63,076 nt of DNA from Lingula anatina (GCF_001039355.2 NW_019776028.1:64001-127076); one strand, 5' to 3'; shown: positions 38,818 through 52,110, counted from the first letter of the stretch. A program made the numbers and translations. Notes: generated from the letters alone by a model not told the origin.

Positions 38818-38823
38818 TATAAA
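38818..38823 (+). promoter_or_regulatory. TATA box, secreted-family copy 1
   Basis: CCCTATAAATG lies 52 bases before the candidate start ATG at 38870. TATA-to-ATG spacing in copies 2, 4 and 6 is similar (about 60), which supports both sites. Confidence 0.6.
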
Positions 38824-38869
38824 TGATGCATTCGCGGCGATGTTCTCAGTTTCAAACGAAGTCCAAGAC

Positions 38870-41800
38870 ATGGAATCTCTTCCAAGGTAGGTGACTGTGT
38901 GTTCATAAGTATAATAACAAGGAAGTGTGAAATACAGGAAAAAAAGGCACCAGCCGCAGCCGCTATTTTTCAAAGAGATGGGCTGGTGCCCTTTTATTCT
39001 TTTTTGCAAAACTGGGTCTTCGTGTACCTAGATCAATTTTTTTTATTTACATTGGACCTTTCCCTTCAAAGAGGGTAGTTCGTTCGAACGACATCAACAT
39101 CAATTTCATACATTTCAGTGTCTGTAAATTCAGAGTCACTCTCACGAATCATAAGAAGAGCCTGTGAAGGTGTGCTTACATTACACAATACGCTGCAAAA
39201 CACCTGAAAAAAGCGCAATACACTAGAAAAAATGAGCAAACACGCGAAGCTGTCACTCTTCACTAGATATGGTTATATTTAATCGAAATCTATTACTTTG
39301 TAATTATGTCATTGATACATCACGCTACAACAAGGAGAGCCCCTGGACAACAAGGCCGACAACACGACCTCAATCAAGTAGTGCCGATTTGTTAAGTTGC
39401 CTCAACGATATAATTTACCTAGTGATATATTTTATTTTTCATACGACCTGTTTTCTTGCCACCGACCGTTTCCTTTGTTTATTTGTTTTTATTACTGACA
39501 TCGCTACAACATTTCGAGATCCGGTTGTCTAATTGTACAAAATGAGGCTAAATATTGCATCCAAAAATATAATATGTTGTGTTCCAATTATCTTTATTGT
39601 AAACGTAAAAGAAAAAGTTCCCCTTACTTCGTGCCACCAAGGCTGGCACTGTCAAAATGTTAACTGATGAAAAGATGCATAGTTCTGAATTCAATAATTT
39701 AAATAAGATAAAATACTTAAATACATGAAAATGTAATTATTAATATAAGTACTTCCTAAACTGATATCATCTGAAGTTGTTGTCGTAAACATGCAGGACT
39801 GTCATGCATATACAGAAAAACATGAGTTAGCGGTGGGTCCAGGGGTATCTTTATTGTACAGATTACTATGTTTTGGCTATAGTGCTGATAACGGTTAACT
39901 ATTACTAGTAAGGAACTTTATATATGTGTTTGTCTGGGCTAATTGTTTGTTTGTTTGCTTGTTCCTGTGTCACCAGCTGGCACCCGATAGTTATCAACTT
40001 ATGTATATTAGTACGGTATGGACTGTCCAGCATTCCGACCAGTAAACTAAGTACAGTAGGTGTAAGCGTCAATGGATGAAACATTTTTAAGGTTTGAATT
40101 CCGATATTAAAAATCTCAAACCAGTTCTTTGTTCAGGAAAAATTGCGACAATATACTATGAATGTTTAATATTTAAAAACGTCCATTCATTTTCAATTAT
40201 TTTCGTTGGCGAAAGAGAATTCGCACACAAAGTGATAAACTACTGTATATAGAGGATCCACAATCACCTGCATTAATCACAAGGGACCCCCGGGACTCCC
40301 ATTCCGAGGTTTACCATTCCTGTCATACTGGTTTAAGGAAACTGGGGGTCCGTGTTACAGAAAATCCGTCCTCCCATTTAGTTAAAATGGTAAGGGTCAG
40401 CCTGACCTACCGGTATGTGGGTCAACATCTAGGACGAACATGTGCGCGTGTAACGGGAGGTAAGGGGACTCCTGGCACCCAAGATATTATCTTCACATCT
40501 CGAATTCATTGGTAAATAAAATGTTAAGATACAACAACGCAATACTGAAACATAAGTCTTCGAATTACTTCTGGGTCCAGCTTTATCAACACTGGATAGC
40601 GCTATCCTATGGATAACACTATCTTTTGGATAAAATTGTTATTCTCTGGAAAGTTATCATGAGGACAGCAGCTTTTTTTTAAAGCTCAACGCCCAAGGGT
40701 GCTTTACCTGATTCTGAAATCAAAGTGTGAATTATGATTCACCCAGTTGTGACGTTCAAAAGGCAAAAATGTTAACTCTCATTCTGGACACGCGTAGATC
40801 TGCAAGATGTTATGAAGACACTCCGAAGTTTCTGCATGACAATCTCAGCATGATATCTAGCAGATCTACGTAAGTGTCCAGTTTAAGAGTAAATATTTTT
40901 TTGCCTTTCAACATGATTTTGATTAGATAAAGGTTGTTGTGGTTGCGGTAGTTGTGGCTTTTTATTTAATCGCAGTCACGAAACAAAAATATGTCAGTTA
41001 TGAGGAAAGGTCTTCCAAATCTGGAAGGAAATTTGGGACTTTTTCCTTGTTTGCCACGCGACCACTTAACAACAAATACTCTGACACCAAATCCAGTGTG
41101 AGAAAAGGGACATTTTTGCGCTGTTTCTAAGTAATTGTGAATATTGTCAAAATATTCTTCCACTGAACCGGGCAAGTAATCTAGGAGTTTGAGAATTGAC
41201 TTAAGGGGAGTGTTCATTTCTCTTCCAGGCATCAAATAAAAAAGGAAAAACTCATTCGCTTCAGTAGCTGGTGTTGCTCTGAGAGCCAAAATTCACTGGC
41301 TAGTAATTGCACTAAATTCATTCATATATAAATACTATTTTACCGTATCACTAGCAAACGGCAACGAAAGTTAAGTACAGCATATGGATGTATGTTTATT
41401 GATGGGCGCCATAACAAATGAGCATAGTCTGGTATCAAAGGTGACAGTTTTTTCCCCAAAGAATTCACATTTAGGACGTCAGAGTGCAGGGACTGCTAAC
41501 CTGCATATATGTGCCAAAACAGACAGCATATCGGCAAGGGTTTGAGAAATATCTGTATTGTGCGCTGTCATCTGATTTACTCGCGGAAACAATAATAGAG
41601 ATACGCTTTAAAAACAAATCGGTTGACTTAAAATCAGTTACAAACAACGGTTTATTCGGTTATTGATCAACCAGTCGATTGTGGATCGCATATTGAACAA
41701 CTGATCTGTGGACACTAAACAAGAATATCAAAAGATTATTAAGTAATTCTACAAACCTTTTGGATCTTGTTTATTTATGATTATTTTAAATTTATTTTAA

Positions 41801-43874
41801 AATAATTATAAAACTTAACCGATTCAGTCGGTTAATGTACCTACCGATAATTATTCAGATTATTAGTTGAAAACACATTGAAGGGTTCAATTGGTTGGTT
41901 TCAACCAATTTTTTCATTTTTTTTTAAATCGAAGTGTTTTTAGTGTGTAGAGCTGCTTGGTAGTTAGGCAGATCTGGCATGGCGCGTTATTCAAAATACA
42001 ATATATTGTCATTTCAAAAAATCATCTTGTCACTCTTTGCAGCATCAAAGCGTTTATTGTGGCCTCGGTCCTCGTCAGCGTGGGAATGGTGAATGCTGGC
42101 CGCAACGACCGCCGTGACACCTGCTCCAACAGCGACACCCCCTGCTATGACTATGCCCTCACCTACATTATGGACGGAAGAACCGAGAATTTCTTTGGCG
42201 GAAACCGCACCGAGATACTTGCCCATAACTGGCTGATTGGGCGAACTGAAGCTGACGTCATACAGGAGGGGAAAATGGCGACCGCTTGGCTGATGGTATG
42301 GGATGACTGCTTTTTTTAAATTTATTTATTTATTTATTTATTTATTTATTGAACGTTGTGCTGTCATTCATCGGACATATAGTAACTGAGATTTGAATGG
42401 CCTTAGTTGCACAAACACCTCGTTGTAATTTGGTCTAATGGTGACGGAAGATTTTCTGATTTCCGTTCCAAGCTAGCCCTTGTCTAAATAGTGTTACATT
42501 ATTAAAATACTATTCTACAGTGTTATGTTATATCTCTATTTAAAGATCGAGGCGGTAACAATAAACACGGTTGTAAACATGTCACCCTCCCCTCCCCCAG
42601 ATTAACAGACCGTGAACAGACCCTTAGATGGCTGAGTGTGTAAACAGTTTCCACGGGAACATTTACCAATGTGTTATGTTTTCAAGCAAGTTCATTGCCA
42701 ATATGAAATAGCACGGTCATGCAACAATTTCTTGTTGCTTTTACTTTCAGACGAAATACGGTATCAATTTCACCGACGTGGAGGATGAAGTGTATTTAGA
42801 TGCCTCCAACGCTGTGACAAGCGATGACGGCAATTTAACCTTCACTGCGTTCATGGTCGACCCTGCTGCTAGGTATCGGCTAGTCTCGGCCAGCAAGGGA
42901 CACAAGGTGGAATTCTTTAACGCCCCGATATCTGACGCAGGTACGCCATTTTTTTTATTCATCATGCATATCACGTGATATTTTAAACGTTTTTGTATGT
43001 TAGTGACATACATTTCACCAACACTTAAAAAACATTAAGAAAAGCAAACATACAAATGCATACATAGAATACTATACACAAACGCGCACATGATGCATAG
43101 CAGGGGCGGATCCAGAGGTATTTTCTGACAGTCTTCCAAATTATCTTTGTTGATCCATCTTCCATTTTTGACCGTCTTCCGACAGAAAACATTAGATGGC
43201 TGACAATGTAAACGTGAAAATCTGATCGTCTTCCAGAAGACCCAGAAAACGGCCTTAATCCGCCCCTGCATAGATACACACGACCCCCATAATACACATA
43301 CATATGCAAACACACGTGTGTACTGGACAAAACAAGCGTAAAACATTACGTTTCCTTACCCATCTGTAACCGCATTCTAAGTAGGCCCTAGTTATTGAAA
43401 TTACCACTGTATCAATATACATTTATTTATTTTACAATTGAAAAGTCTGTTTTGGATAGATCTTAAAGTCTGCATTTTGAAAATGTCACGAACATGTACA
43501 TCCAACTTCCAGGCTGGGCCGTCATAGTGAACGAAGACTACTCTGCCAGCGGAACCTTTGACAGTACGCTACCTCAGGGGGCAATGATCGTCTACGGTGA
43601 TTACATCATTCCCCTTTGTGATCAGACAGAAACAAGGAGAAAGAAACCAAAAGGCAAAGGGCGCAACTGTCGAAATCTCTTCAACCAGTCTACACTCAAG
43701 ATTCATTACGAAAGTTCGGCGTACATGCTTACCGTTGATGGCGTCATCGTTATCGACTGTATCGTCAAGGAGACGTCATGGGGGGTCGGCATAGCACGTG
43801 GAGCGTCATTTATGGAACCTGACAACCTGTACAGCACAAGGAATGTGTTAACATTTCCAGCTACAGCGCCATAG
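38870..43874 (+). CDS. Unrecognised secreted Cys-containing protein, copy 1 (intact, 273 aa)
   Basis: Exons 38870-38886 (ATG, 17 nt), 42043-42295, 42751-42940 and 43513-43874 join in frame. The signal peptide spans exons 1-2 (MESLPSIKAFIVASVLVSVG then MVNAG). The mature part starts GRNDRRDTCSNSDTPCYDYA and continues with GKMATAW, YGINFTDVEDEVYLD, RYRLVSASKGHKVEFFNAPI, YGDYIIPLCD, a Lys-rich loop, CRNLFNQSTLKIHYES, VIDCIVKETSWG and NVLTFPA. Cys are at DTC/PC in exon 2 and LC/CRN/DC in exon 4. I recognise no domain. The first exon is chosen by TATA box, 17-nt length and donor phase; intron 1 is 3.2 kb, so a nearer first exon is possible. Confidence 0.72.
43101..43268. mobile_element. MITE in intron 3 of copy 1
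   Basis: Ends CAGGGGCGGATCC and GGATTAAG-complement (TTAATCCGCCCCTG) form an inverted repeat, flanked by direct repeats CATAG (43096-43100 and 43269-43273). It is 168 bp. The CAGGGGCGGAT terminus is typical of hAT-related elements as I recall. Non-coding. Confidence 0.72.
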
Positions 43875-44269
43875 TACAGCTGTCTTCGTGCGCTAGCCTA
43901 ACAACACCTGACACTTTGATATATAGGAACTTAAAGTGACATGAATACCAAAGCTGATGAATGCTGGGTATTAAAACAAAATCAATGCTAGACCACCTTA
44001 TATTTTCTGAGTTGCGTTCTCCTAATGGTGACATGCAAGCCTATGACGACAAATGTTGATTCTGTATTTACAGTGTTGGGGGCGATGGCACATATCAGAA
44101 CTAGACAACCCTGTATACGTGTCCTTTGTGTTAAACTTGTTTGTGTAATCCAACTTCATTTTCGACTTTGCTATTTTACTTTCAACTTTGCTATTTTACA
44201 TTTATGACAAACACTTAATTAGTGTGATTTTAGTGCTACTGAATACGTGTCCATGATTAAATAAAGCAC

Positions 44270-44789
44270 CTTATTTTTCATAATACGCTTTCTGGTATCA
44301 AATTTTGTCATCACTTCAAAGGGGGAGTGTCATAAAATGCGTTTCTGCGACCATTGATAAATGTGTCAGTGTCGGTAAAACGTTCGCCAGTCAAGAACAG
44401 ACAAACAACAGTTCTGGGTTACCATATCAACTTTATTCCCGCTGTCAAATTCCCTGTGTACACCTGCTAAACCTAAGATGATTTTCTAGCGGAATAATCT
44501 GACAGGTCGCCTAGCTTCCACAAATTTTCAGTCTATTAATTACATAAGGTATGGTTGTCTAAATAAATCTGATACTAGTCCCATTAATGCATTTTTGTGG
44601 AAATCATTCTAGAAAACCCAAAACGAGAATGTGGTCACTGCCTAGCGAGACTAACAAAGGCGAGAATCCGTGTGAAGTGAGGTTTTGCTTTAGGCGGTAA
44701 TGGTGAAGAATTAACTTATCTTATCTTAGAAAACAAAACATAATTAGCACGCTATACATTACATCGGTACAACTTTACATTGCAAAAAA

Positions 44790-44828
<39 letters not shown>

Positions 44829-46100
44829 ATATATAAATAATAAAATAAAATAAAATAAAATAAAATAAACTTTTATCATAAAAAAAACTTAATTTTGGAA
44901 TTTTGAGCTTATGTCACAAAACTGTAAACTATGTTTGTCGATTTCTATTGAAAGAGCCTTGTTGATTATCTATAACACGGCAGTGTTACAAATTTTAGTA
45001 AGAATTTAGTTTAAGTTTTAAAACAGTTAAAATTCAATAGTTACAATAAGATCTCGGAAACAACAAAAGTCTCATTAGACGTTTAAGCACTGACCAACCA
45101 TAATAACCTTCCGATCTCAAGTAAACAATAGGCGAAGTGCACCTTGATTAATACTGGACTGTAGTGGTCAGCAAACGCGTCATAGTAATTACAGAGAAAA
45201 CGGACCAAGCTACTATAATGCCACGTTGTCAAAAATAGAAAGATATAATTAAATGACTTAAGGTATAATGCATGAATGTTTAAGAGACACTTCGATGAAT
45301 CCAGGAAAATGACCAGTTCCGGTTCAGTCAAAATTAAATATTAATAATCAAAGAACCGGGCAAATCACAATATTTAAGTCGAAGGTCGAGAATCAGTATT
45401 TCTAATAATTAAGTAAATGTTGAATCAAAATTCCCATCCATGACGTGAGATGTGAACCACCTGTCGCCCTAATTTTATTATAAAAATGCAGCATTTTGCC
45501 GCATTCGGGGTGTTCTGCGAGTCGGGAAAGTAGTGGCATAGGAAGGAGTAACTGAGGGAGAGACACCGTGGTCACATCTTCAACTTGATGTAGTCCGTGT
45601 GAGAAAAATAAAATTCCTTTCACAGGAAAAAGGGAGTTGTTCATAACTTTACAGTGACGCGCTTTTATCACACGTAGAAGCCCCCGTCACATATCTTCAT
45701 TAGTTTCCAAAATAATGTCCTGTAAACAACCGTTTATACCGATGAAGTCACGTTTTATTTATCAAGAATACGTATGTGAATATGTGTATAGAAAATAAAA
45801 CTCCTTAATTTTCTACAAAGTGTGAAATACAAGCATCCAGTCATTTTCATGCTCGGCAACTGATGCATAATTCTTAAATTATTTAATTGACGTTCCATCT
45901 TCAACCAAATGTCTCTAAATACTGTAGTTGACGATATTTTGGAAAACCTAAGAACTATGGCCATTCATCTGCACTCATCTACACTGTTGAGATATTAGTA
46001 AAAAATGACAACATCTCCCATCTGTTTGTGCAACATATTAGGTGCAATATTACACAATGTGGAAAAACAACCATCTGGTTCAGGGCAAGGCCTTGGAAGA
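44270..46100. other. Spacer between copies 1 and 2
   Basis: Non-coding. Contains an (AAAT)n/(AAAAT)n tract at about 44786-44870. AATAAA at about 44260 marks the likely polyA signal of copy 1. Confidence 0.5.
44786..44870. repeat. (AAAT)n/(AAAAT)n tract
   Basis: Two adjoining A-rich short tandem repeats in the spacer after copy 1. Confidence 0.9.
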
Positions 46101-46143
46101 TGTTCGCGCCCCTATTATGATCATATGTTACGCCTGCTCGGTC

Positions 46144-46150
46144 TATATAA
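46144..46150 (+). promoter_or_regulatory. TATA box, secreted-family copy 2
   Basis: TATATAA lies 60 bases before the ATG at 46204. The preceding GCCTGCTCGGTC resembles GCGTGCTCGGGC before the copy 3 TATA box, indicating a shared promoter ancestor. Confidence 0.65.
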
Positions 46151-46203
46151 ATGTGTCGTCAGATGCAATATTGTCTAAGTAATCGACGCATCTCCTTCAC
46201 GAA

Positions 46204-49065
46204 ATGGAAAGCGTTGTAAGGTAAGCACCGCTACAAAAGGGGGGAGGATTTTTTTTTTTTTTTTTGGAGAACGGACGAAAATCGGCGCGCGCGCAGGATG
46301 TCATCCATAAAATTAAAAAAGTGTGGCCTAATCAAAGCATCACCTTCACGCCATGGACACTGTTCAAAGGTGAGCACAAGGCAACGTGGAATTTAACCAG
46401 GCAACCGCGAGCGAGTTAGGTTGTTCATACTGAAGAATACACTTGATTTTTAAGTAATTGATGACTTAAGCTAAATTACGTTTAGAGAAATGCGATGCAG
46501 TGTTGAGAAAGCAGTAAAAAATCAAATTTTACCTAAAAGCGATATTAGGCTCCAAGATAGGTGATAATGAAGGAAACGATATCAAAATGTCGGAGAGTCG
46601 ATCATACATGGAGCAGAATACTCCTGTTAACTATATACCCGTTTTCATTATACATGTACATTCACATATACAGCGACGCGCGGCGTCCAATTTTGTCTTC
46701 CTCTGTGTTACTTTTGCAACAGCTGTTTCTGTGGAATTATAAGTAACAATGCCACCTTATTTTGATAATGTATTATGCTCAGGGATGTCTACCATTGAGA
46801 ACGCGTTGTTGGAATAACCGTGTCACGCTCGTTATTAATTGACGTTTGTTTATTACAGCCTTGTATTGTGATTGTCGTCATGGTGATTTGACGCAAAAAA
46901 TGACTTTGCCGTGTACTTCAAACCTGAGCACATTGTGTATGATCAGCTTGAACAATCATGTGTGCGTCGGACTTTAAATAATGGATGAGTAGTACGCCAT
47001 TCACAGCAGAGGACATACAGATCCGCGGATCAAATATGCCCGAACCAATCTATTAACGGTTTATTCAAGAAGCTTTTATTTTAAGTGGGTCGCCATATTT
47101 GATCCGCAGATATGTTACTGTTGTGAATGCGGTCATATTCTAGGTATTGAAAGAACTATCTTACTGTTCAGATGCAAATATGTCACTGTCATTTCAAAGT
47201 ACCATCTTGTCACTCTTTGCAGCATCAAAGTGTTTATTGTAGCCTCGTTCCTCGTCATCGTGGGGATGGTGACTGCTGGACGTGGACCAATGCTCAACGA
47301 CCGCCGTGACACCTGCTCCAACAGTGCCACCCCCTGCTATGACTATGTGCTCACCTACATTATGGACGGAAGAACAGACAATTTATTTCGCCAAAACCGC
47401 AGCGAGATTCTGGCCCTACACCGATTGGCCGGGAGGAATGAAGCTGACGTCATTCAGGAGGGGAAAATGGCCACCGCCTGGCTGAAGGTATAGGGCAATT
47501 TGGATTTGATTTTTGTTCCAACTGATTTTTTTCAAAAACACTCCGTTTATATTTATCGAAATTTAACTGAAATGACTTCTATTTTCAACAGACTTGTAAA
47601 GTAGAACGACGAACACAGGTTAAAATTTTTATCAAAATCTGTGGCATAAAAATATGTGGAGTTTATCGTTATCGTTATTTTATCGGGGTCACTGTCAATG
47701 TTAACCTTCACGCTTTAACGCGCTTAGATATCAGCACATATTGTGTCTCAACACCGTTGCTTTTCTTTCAGACGAAGTACGGCATCGACTTCACCGATGT
47801 GGAGGACGACGTGTACTTAGATGGCACCAAGGCAGTAACAAGCGTTGACGGCTCTTTAACTTTCAGTGCCCTCAAAGTGGACACCGCTGTGAGATACAGG
47901 CTGGTATCGGCCAGCAAACAACATGAGGTGGAATTCTTTAACGCCCCAATTTCTGATGTAGGTAAGTGAACACAGCCGGTTATGTACATGTATAGGAGAT
48001 GATTTAACTTTTTGTTTGTGTCCATCGCAAGCTACACATACACACAAACAATGCACAGACAGACAAAGACAGACAGACAAACAGACTGGTTTGGTCCACA
48101 CACATATCTACATGTAGACTATACGCGGAAAACGTGTAGATACTCTCCACACGTTAGAAAATCCCCCTACAGTCATATTTATACCCTGTATCCCCCAAAA
48201 CTTGTTATTTTCCCCAGATCAAACTTTAAAACGTTAGACCTTTTTAAATATAAGTTAATCTAGGCTCCGGACGGAAGCCATCTTCTGGATTTTTTTCGAA
48301 AGACGACCTGAAGTTTACGTTGACGGGCACCTACATTTTTCATGTCATGGTGCAGGGTCGCAATACAAAACATCGGGCCATTGCCTTATGTGAAAAAAAA
48401 GAGGCCATCACTTTCCAAGTGACTAAATTATTTAGTAGAACAAGTAGAATAAGGCATCGAATCCAACTGGAGGAACGTACCGAGTACAGATTCTCGATTA
48501 CCTTTTTTTCGGGAAAATTCATTTGGCAGGTAAATCCCGCGGAGAGAGCCTTTAAATATCATATTGAAAGAAGAAAAAATAAGTCTGCATCCACATTAAT
48601 GCAGTTTTATCATTGTACACTTGCCTTTGTAGTATACCTCCGATATCAGAGTCCGACTATGATAATAAGTGTATCAATATTTCAGGCTGGATGGTTATGG
48701 TGAACGACGACTATCAAGCCAGCGGTACCTTCAACATGGTTTTACCAAAGGGAAGCACCATTTTCTACTGCGATTACATCATTCCCCTTTGTGATAGCAC
48801 TGGAAAGAATAACAAGAACAAAATGAGCAAGTACAACTTCTACTACGGCAATCCTTCATGCCGCAATTTCTTCAACCAGTCAACACTGAAGATCCACTAC
48901 GAAAGCGCGACGTACACTTTAGGTGTTGATGGCGTCTTCGTTATTGATTGTGTTGTCAAAGAGATGTCGTTTGGGACTGGCGTGGCACGCGGGGTGCTGA
49001 TTATAGAAGACGGTAATAGATACTCTATTCGCAATGTGTTGACTTTTCCTGCGTCAAAGCCTTAA
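46204..49065 (+). CDS. Unrecognised secreted Cys-containing protein, copy 2 (intact, 283 aa)
   Basis: Exons 46204-46220 (17 nt), 47223-47487, 47772-47961 and 48686-49065. Signal peptide MESVVSIKVFIVASFLVIVG, then MVTAGRGPMLNDRRDTCSNS. Exon 3 reads TKYGIDFTDVEDDVYLDGTK and ends EVEFFNAPISDVG. Exon 4 carries YCDYIIPLCD, a long Lys/Asn/Tyr loop (KNNKNKMSKYNFYYGNPS), CRNFFNQSTLKIHYES and VIDCVVKEMSFG. A second possible first exon, also 17 nt and in the same phase (MDTVQ), is at 46353-46369. AATAAA near 49356 is a likely polyA signal. Function unknown; secretion is the only firm inference. Confidence 0.8.
46353..46369 (+). CDS. Alternative 17-nt first exon for copy 2
   Basis: CACGCCATGGACACTGTTCA then AAG|GTGAGC has the same length, phase and surroundings (CACCTTCACG before ATG) as the exon 1 of copies 4 and 6. 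It would give MDTVQS plus the shared signal peptide. No clear TATA box precedes it, so it may be a relic of another lost copy. Confidence 0.45.
46993..47131. mobile_element. Small inverted-repeat element (MITE, family A copy 2)
   Basis: The arm GCCATTCACAGCAGAGGACA, continuing to GATCCGCGGATCAAATATG, is matched by CATATTTGATCCGCAG..TTGTGAATGCGG on the right. About 139 bp. The inner GTGGGTCGCCATATTTGA is shared with the element at 622-763 (GTGGGTCACCATATTTGA). Confidence 0.7.
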
Positions 49066-49804
49066 ATGAGGATATTTCGTAAGTCCCGGTGTAACAGGAA
49101 AGGAAGTCCTAGGAATGGACGCACGGGCTCCCATGTGATTAATACAGATTACAGTTAGTCGGAGCATTAGGGTCAGTATATGGGACGAATATCACCTGTA
49201 AAAAGTAATGGGAAGTGGGCTACGGTTCCTAGCGGACTTCCACTCCTTTGACACCGGGAATGTCGTCTTCGAAAGTATTACAAAAGTGATACGCAGAACA
49301 CGTTGAATACGCTTACTGTTGTACAGAAGACAGTAGGCCTTAGTTCTACAGAATGAATAAACTTTCAGAAAAACAAATGGGTAAGTTTCTGCTATGTTTT
49401 ATTCCTTGTCGCACCGCCTTCTATATATCTGACCCTATCCACTTCAAATCCCGCGGAACCTCGCTGGACGAGAAAAGACCTACGTATTATCTTCGCTGTT
49501 TCCTGTACGAGTGACCTGCCAGCAACTGTTTAAGTCACGTACTATTTTTACTTTCTTTTTGGCAAGAATGCGCCCATGTACTGCCATTAAGTTAATAGAA
49601 TATTTAGTTCATTTTCATGGTGAGAAACGTATGTACCGTTTCCTAGCCACTACCATGAAAAACGATAAATTAATCCTAAATCATGTGGCGTGTTATTTTT
49701 AACCGGATGTTGCTAAATGGAATTTTGCTAGGTAGATATCGATTAAGTTTGACTTTCAAACTGCTCTTTCTATACTGTAAGGGTTTTGACAAAAAAAAAA
49801 AAGA

Positions 49805-49868
49805 GATGACGTCACCCCCTAACTGGCCTGGGGGATGACGTCATCTGCTTCCACCAGGCCAGTTAGGG
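49805..49868 (+). promoter_or_regulatory. Palindrome with two CRE-like sites before copy 3
   Basis: CCCTAACTGGCCTG (49817-49830) and its exact reverse complement CAGGCCAGTTAGGG (49855-49868) form a hairpin. GATGACGTCA, a CREB/ATF consensus, occurs at 49805-49814 and 49834-49843. It sits 59 bases before the copy 3 TATA box (49927-49932). Confidence 0.6.
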
Positions 49869-49991
49869 ACAGGACTTTCGCAGCTGTTTTTACGCCATTC
49901 CAATGATTAGTTTTGCGTGCTCGGGCTATAAATGTCTCGACCGATACAATATGGTAGAAGAAGTATCTTGTTAACACATCTGTTGCACGGC

Positions 49992-51337
49992 GTGGACTGT
50001 GCTTAAAGGTAAACACCGAGCGAACCAGGGAAAGTCTGAGCAAATATTTCCAAAATATCTGTATGAAAAATAAATAATGTCTAAAAGATTTAAATGTTCA
50101 CTGTAATGCGATACCATTTGGGTAAAATCACAGAATGTAAAACTAACCGGTCTAATTTTAAAATTAGATTTGAAATATACTTACTGGCTTAGTTAGTCAT
50201 CTTCGTGAATGGGTTCACATAAGGCAAACGCCAGGGCATATTGCTATGGCACCTGCACCAACAACGCCATGCCCTGCTATGACAACGTCCCCACTTACAT
50301 CAGAGAGGGAAGGTCTTATAATCCCTTCCACGGAAAACGCAGCGAGATTCTGGCTCATCACCAACTGGCAGGGAAAACCAAGGTTGACGCTATTCAGGAG
50401 GGGAAAATGGTGACCGCCTGTCTGATAGTATGGCTTGCTTTTATATCTTTTATTCCTTAATTGTTGTCAGAAGACAAGCTTTTTTACCAAAATTGAACGG
50501 TCTGAGATTTTATGTTACCTTGATCTCATTTGGCCGAATATTGACGCGAGTTCTCCAGATTGCAGTTCCAAACTGTCACTCGCCTGAATATCTTCATGAA
50601 TTTTAGACATAAATTACATCTTAATGGAAGAAATTAATATATGTTCTGATAGCTGCTTATTTGCATAAGTAATCTTTACATCAATCCCCATGTTCAATAA
50701 TAAATTATTTGAATCCTTGCTGTTGCTAATAGAAGATTGTAACCCAATTAAACCCACCAAGATATCAGCCACATTTAGATTATCTTTCAGAAGAAAATAC
50801 GGCATCGACTTCACTGATGCGGAGGACGACGTGTAAATACAGGGTGTATTAAAAAAGTGAACAGTTAGAACAATACCCAGAAAAGAACATAAGTAGCAGA
50901 TAACAGGAAACAAAAGGTTAATTGGAAGGTTTTTAATTTGAAACCCATTAACAGAACCATTTCATGGCAATTAATCAACCTTTTGCGGAAAAAAACTTCT
51001 CGAAATAAAAAAATTCATCCTCATGACGTAATTTGACCCTGCTCAGTCATACGTGAAAAGACACGACAATCCATGGTGTGCATTGATGCATAATTTCCCT
51101 ACGAACCTATATTTACATTAACATTTGTTATATGAAATAAAATTTTTAAATTCTGGGTATTTTTCAAAGTGTTCACATTTTTGATACACCCTGTAGATGG
51201 CACCCAGGCTGTAACAAGCGCTGACGGCTCCGTAACTTTCATTGCCTACATAGTGGACCCTGCTGTCAGATACAGGCTGGTATCGGCCAGCAAACAACAT
51301 GAGGTGGAATTATTTAACGCCATTTTTTCCGAAGCAG
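49992..51337 (+). pseudogene. Secreted-family copy 3, broken
   Basis: A TATA box (49927) and a 17-nt exon-1 remnant (49992-50008) remain, but the ATG is GTG and it holds a TAA. The exon 2 remnant (about 50219-50429) has lost the signal-peptide part and starts around CYGTCTNNAMPCYDNVP. Exon 3 (50791-51337) has a one-base insertion at its start and is split by a MITE at 50840-51193. No exon 4 follows. Most remaining codons still align to copies 2 and 4 (YGIDFTDAEDDV, RYRLVSASKQHEVE). Confidence 0.82.
50840..51193. mobile_element. TA-flanked MITE inside exon 3 of copy 3
   Basis: Ends CAGGGTGTATTAAAAAAGTG and, in reverse complement, CAGGGTGTATCAAAAATGTG; a TA lies on each side (50838-50839 and 51194-51195). 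354 bp without a transposase. A TA duplication fits a Tc1/mariner mover. It interrupts coding sequence exactly at the conserved VYLDGT region. Confidence 0.88.
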
Positions 51338-52040
51338 GTATGACAATATCTCAGAAGCCTGTTATTGACCACGCATAGTATATGGTGTAATATTTTTGTA
51401 CGTTGATCACATATACACCAAAGAGAAATGAAAAAAAATCGACGTGTTGTTTGCAACCAGATGACACTACACAGTTAACTTTTTTTTTTCTCTTTTTTTT
51501 TAAGTACAGAATCCTGTTACAGTGATTGAAGGACCGTATATATTTCTTGAAATGAAGAATGCCCAACGTTTAGTCTAAAAGTGAAAATTCATTTCAGCGC
51601 TATCGACCACCCAGTTCGAGTGTGTATGTAGACACACGCATGACTTCGCCATTTCATAATGCTAGACACGTGTCAACGAAATTTAACCCCTGTCGTGTGA
51701 AAACATTGAGCTAATTTTGGATAATCGTCAGGCTTCTCACATTGAGGAATGGGAATGAAAGTGCTGACTAACTCCGGTTATGTTGTTTACACTGTAATCA
51801 GTCATCTACTTGCCATTCCCAACGTGTCACTTTTCAAATTCTCTGGTTTGTCAAGTCACGAAGTGTATAAGCAAGGTGACATATTAAAGTGTTGTTGAAG
51901 GCGAAGGCTGCGAACTTCTATTATAGAGATGAGTTTCTGCCAATGCTAGGTGTACAAGTTAGTTTTTACCTTTTCCATTCGCTCATATATTTGTATCCTA
52001 TGTGACATCGTTTTTAATGCGTTATATCCGAATGAAACCC

Positions 52041-52110
<70 letters not shown>

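Noticed and set aside
40966-41289. Minus-strand open frame of 107 codons in the region of copy 1 intron 1
   Set aside because: No family motif, no splice context, and no similarity to anything I recognise; it may be chance or an old insert.
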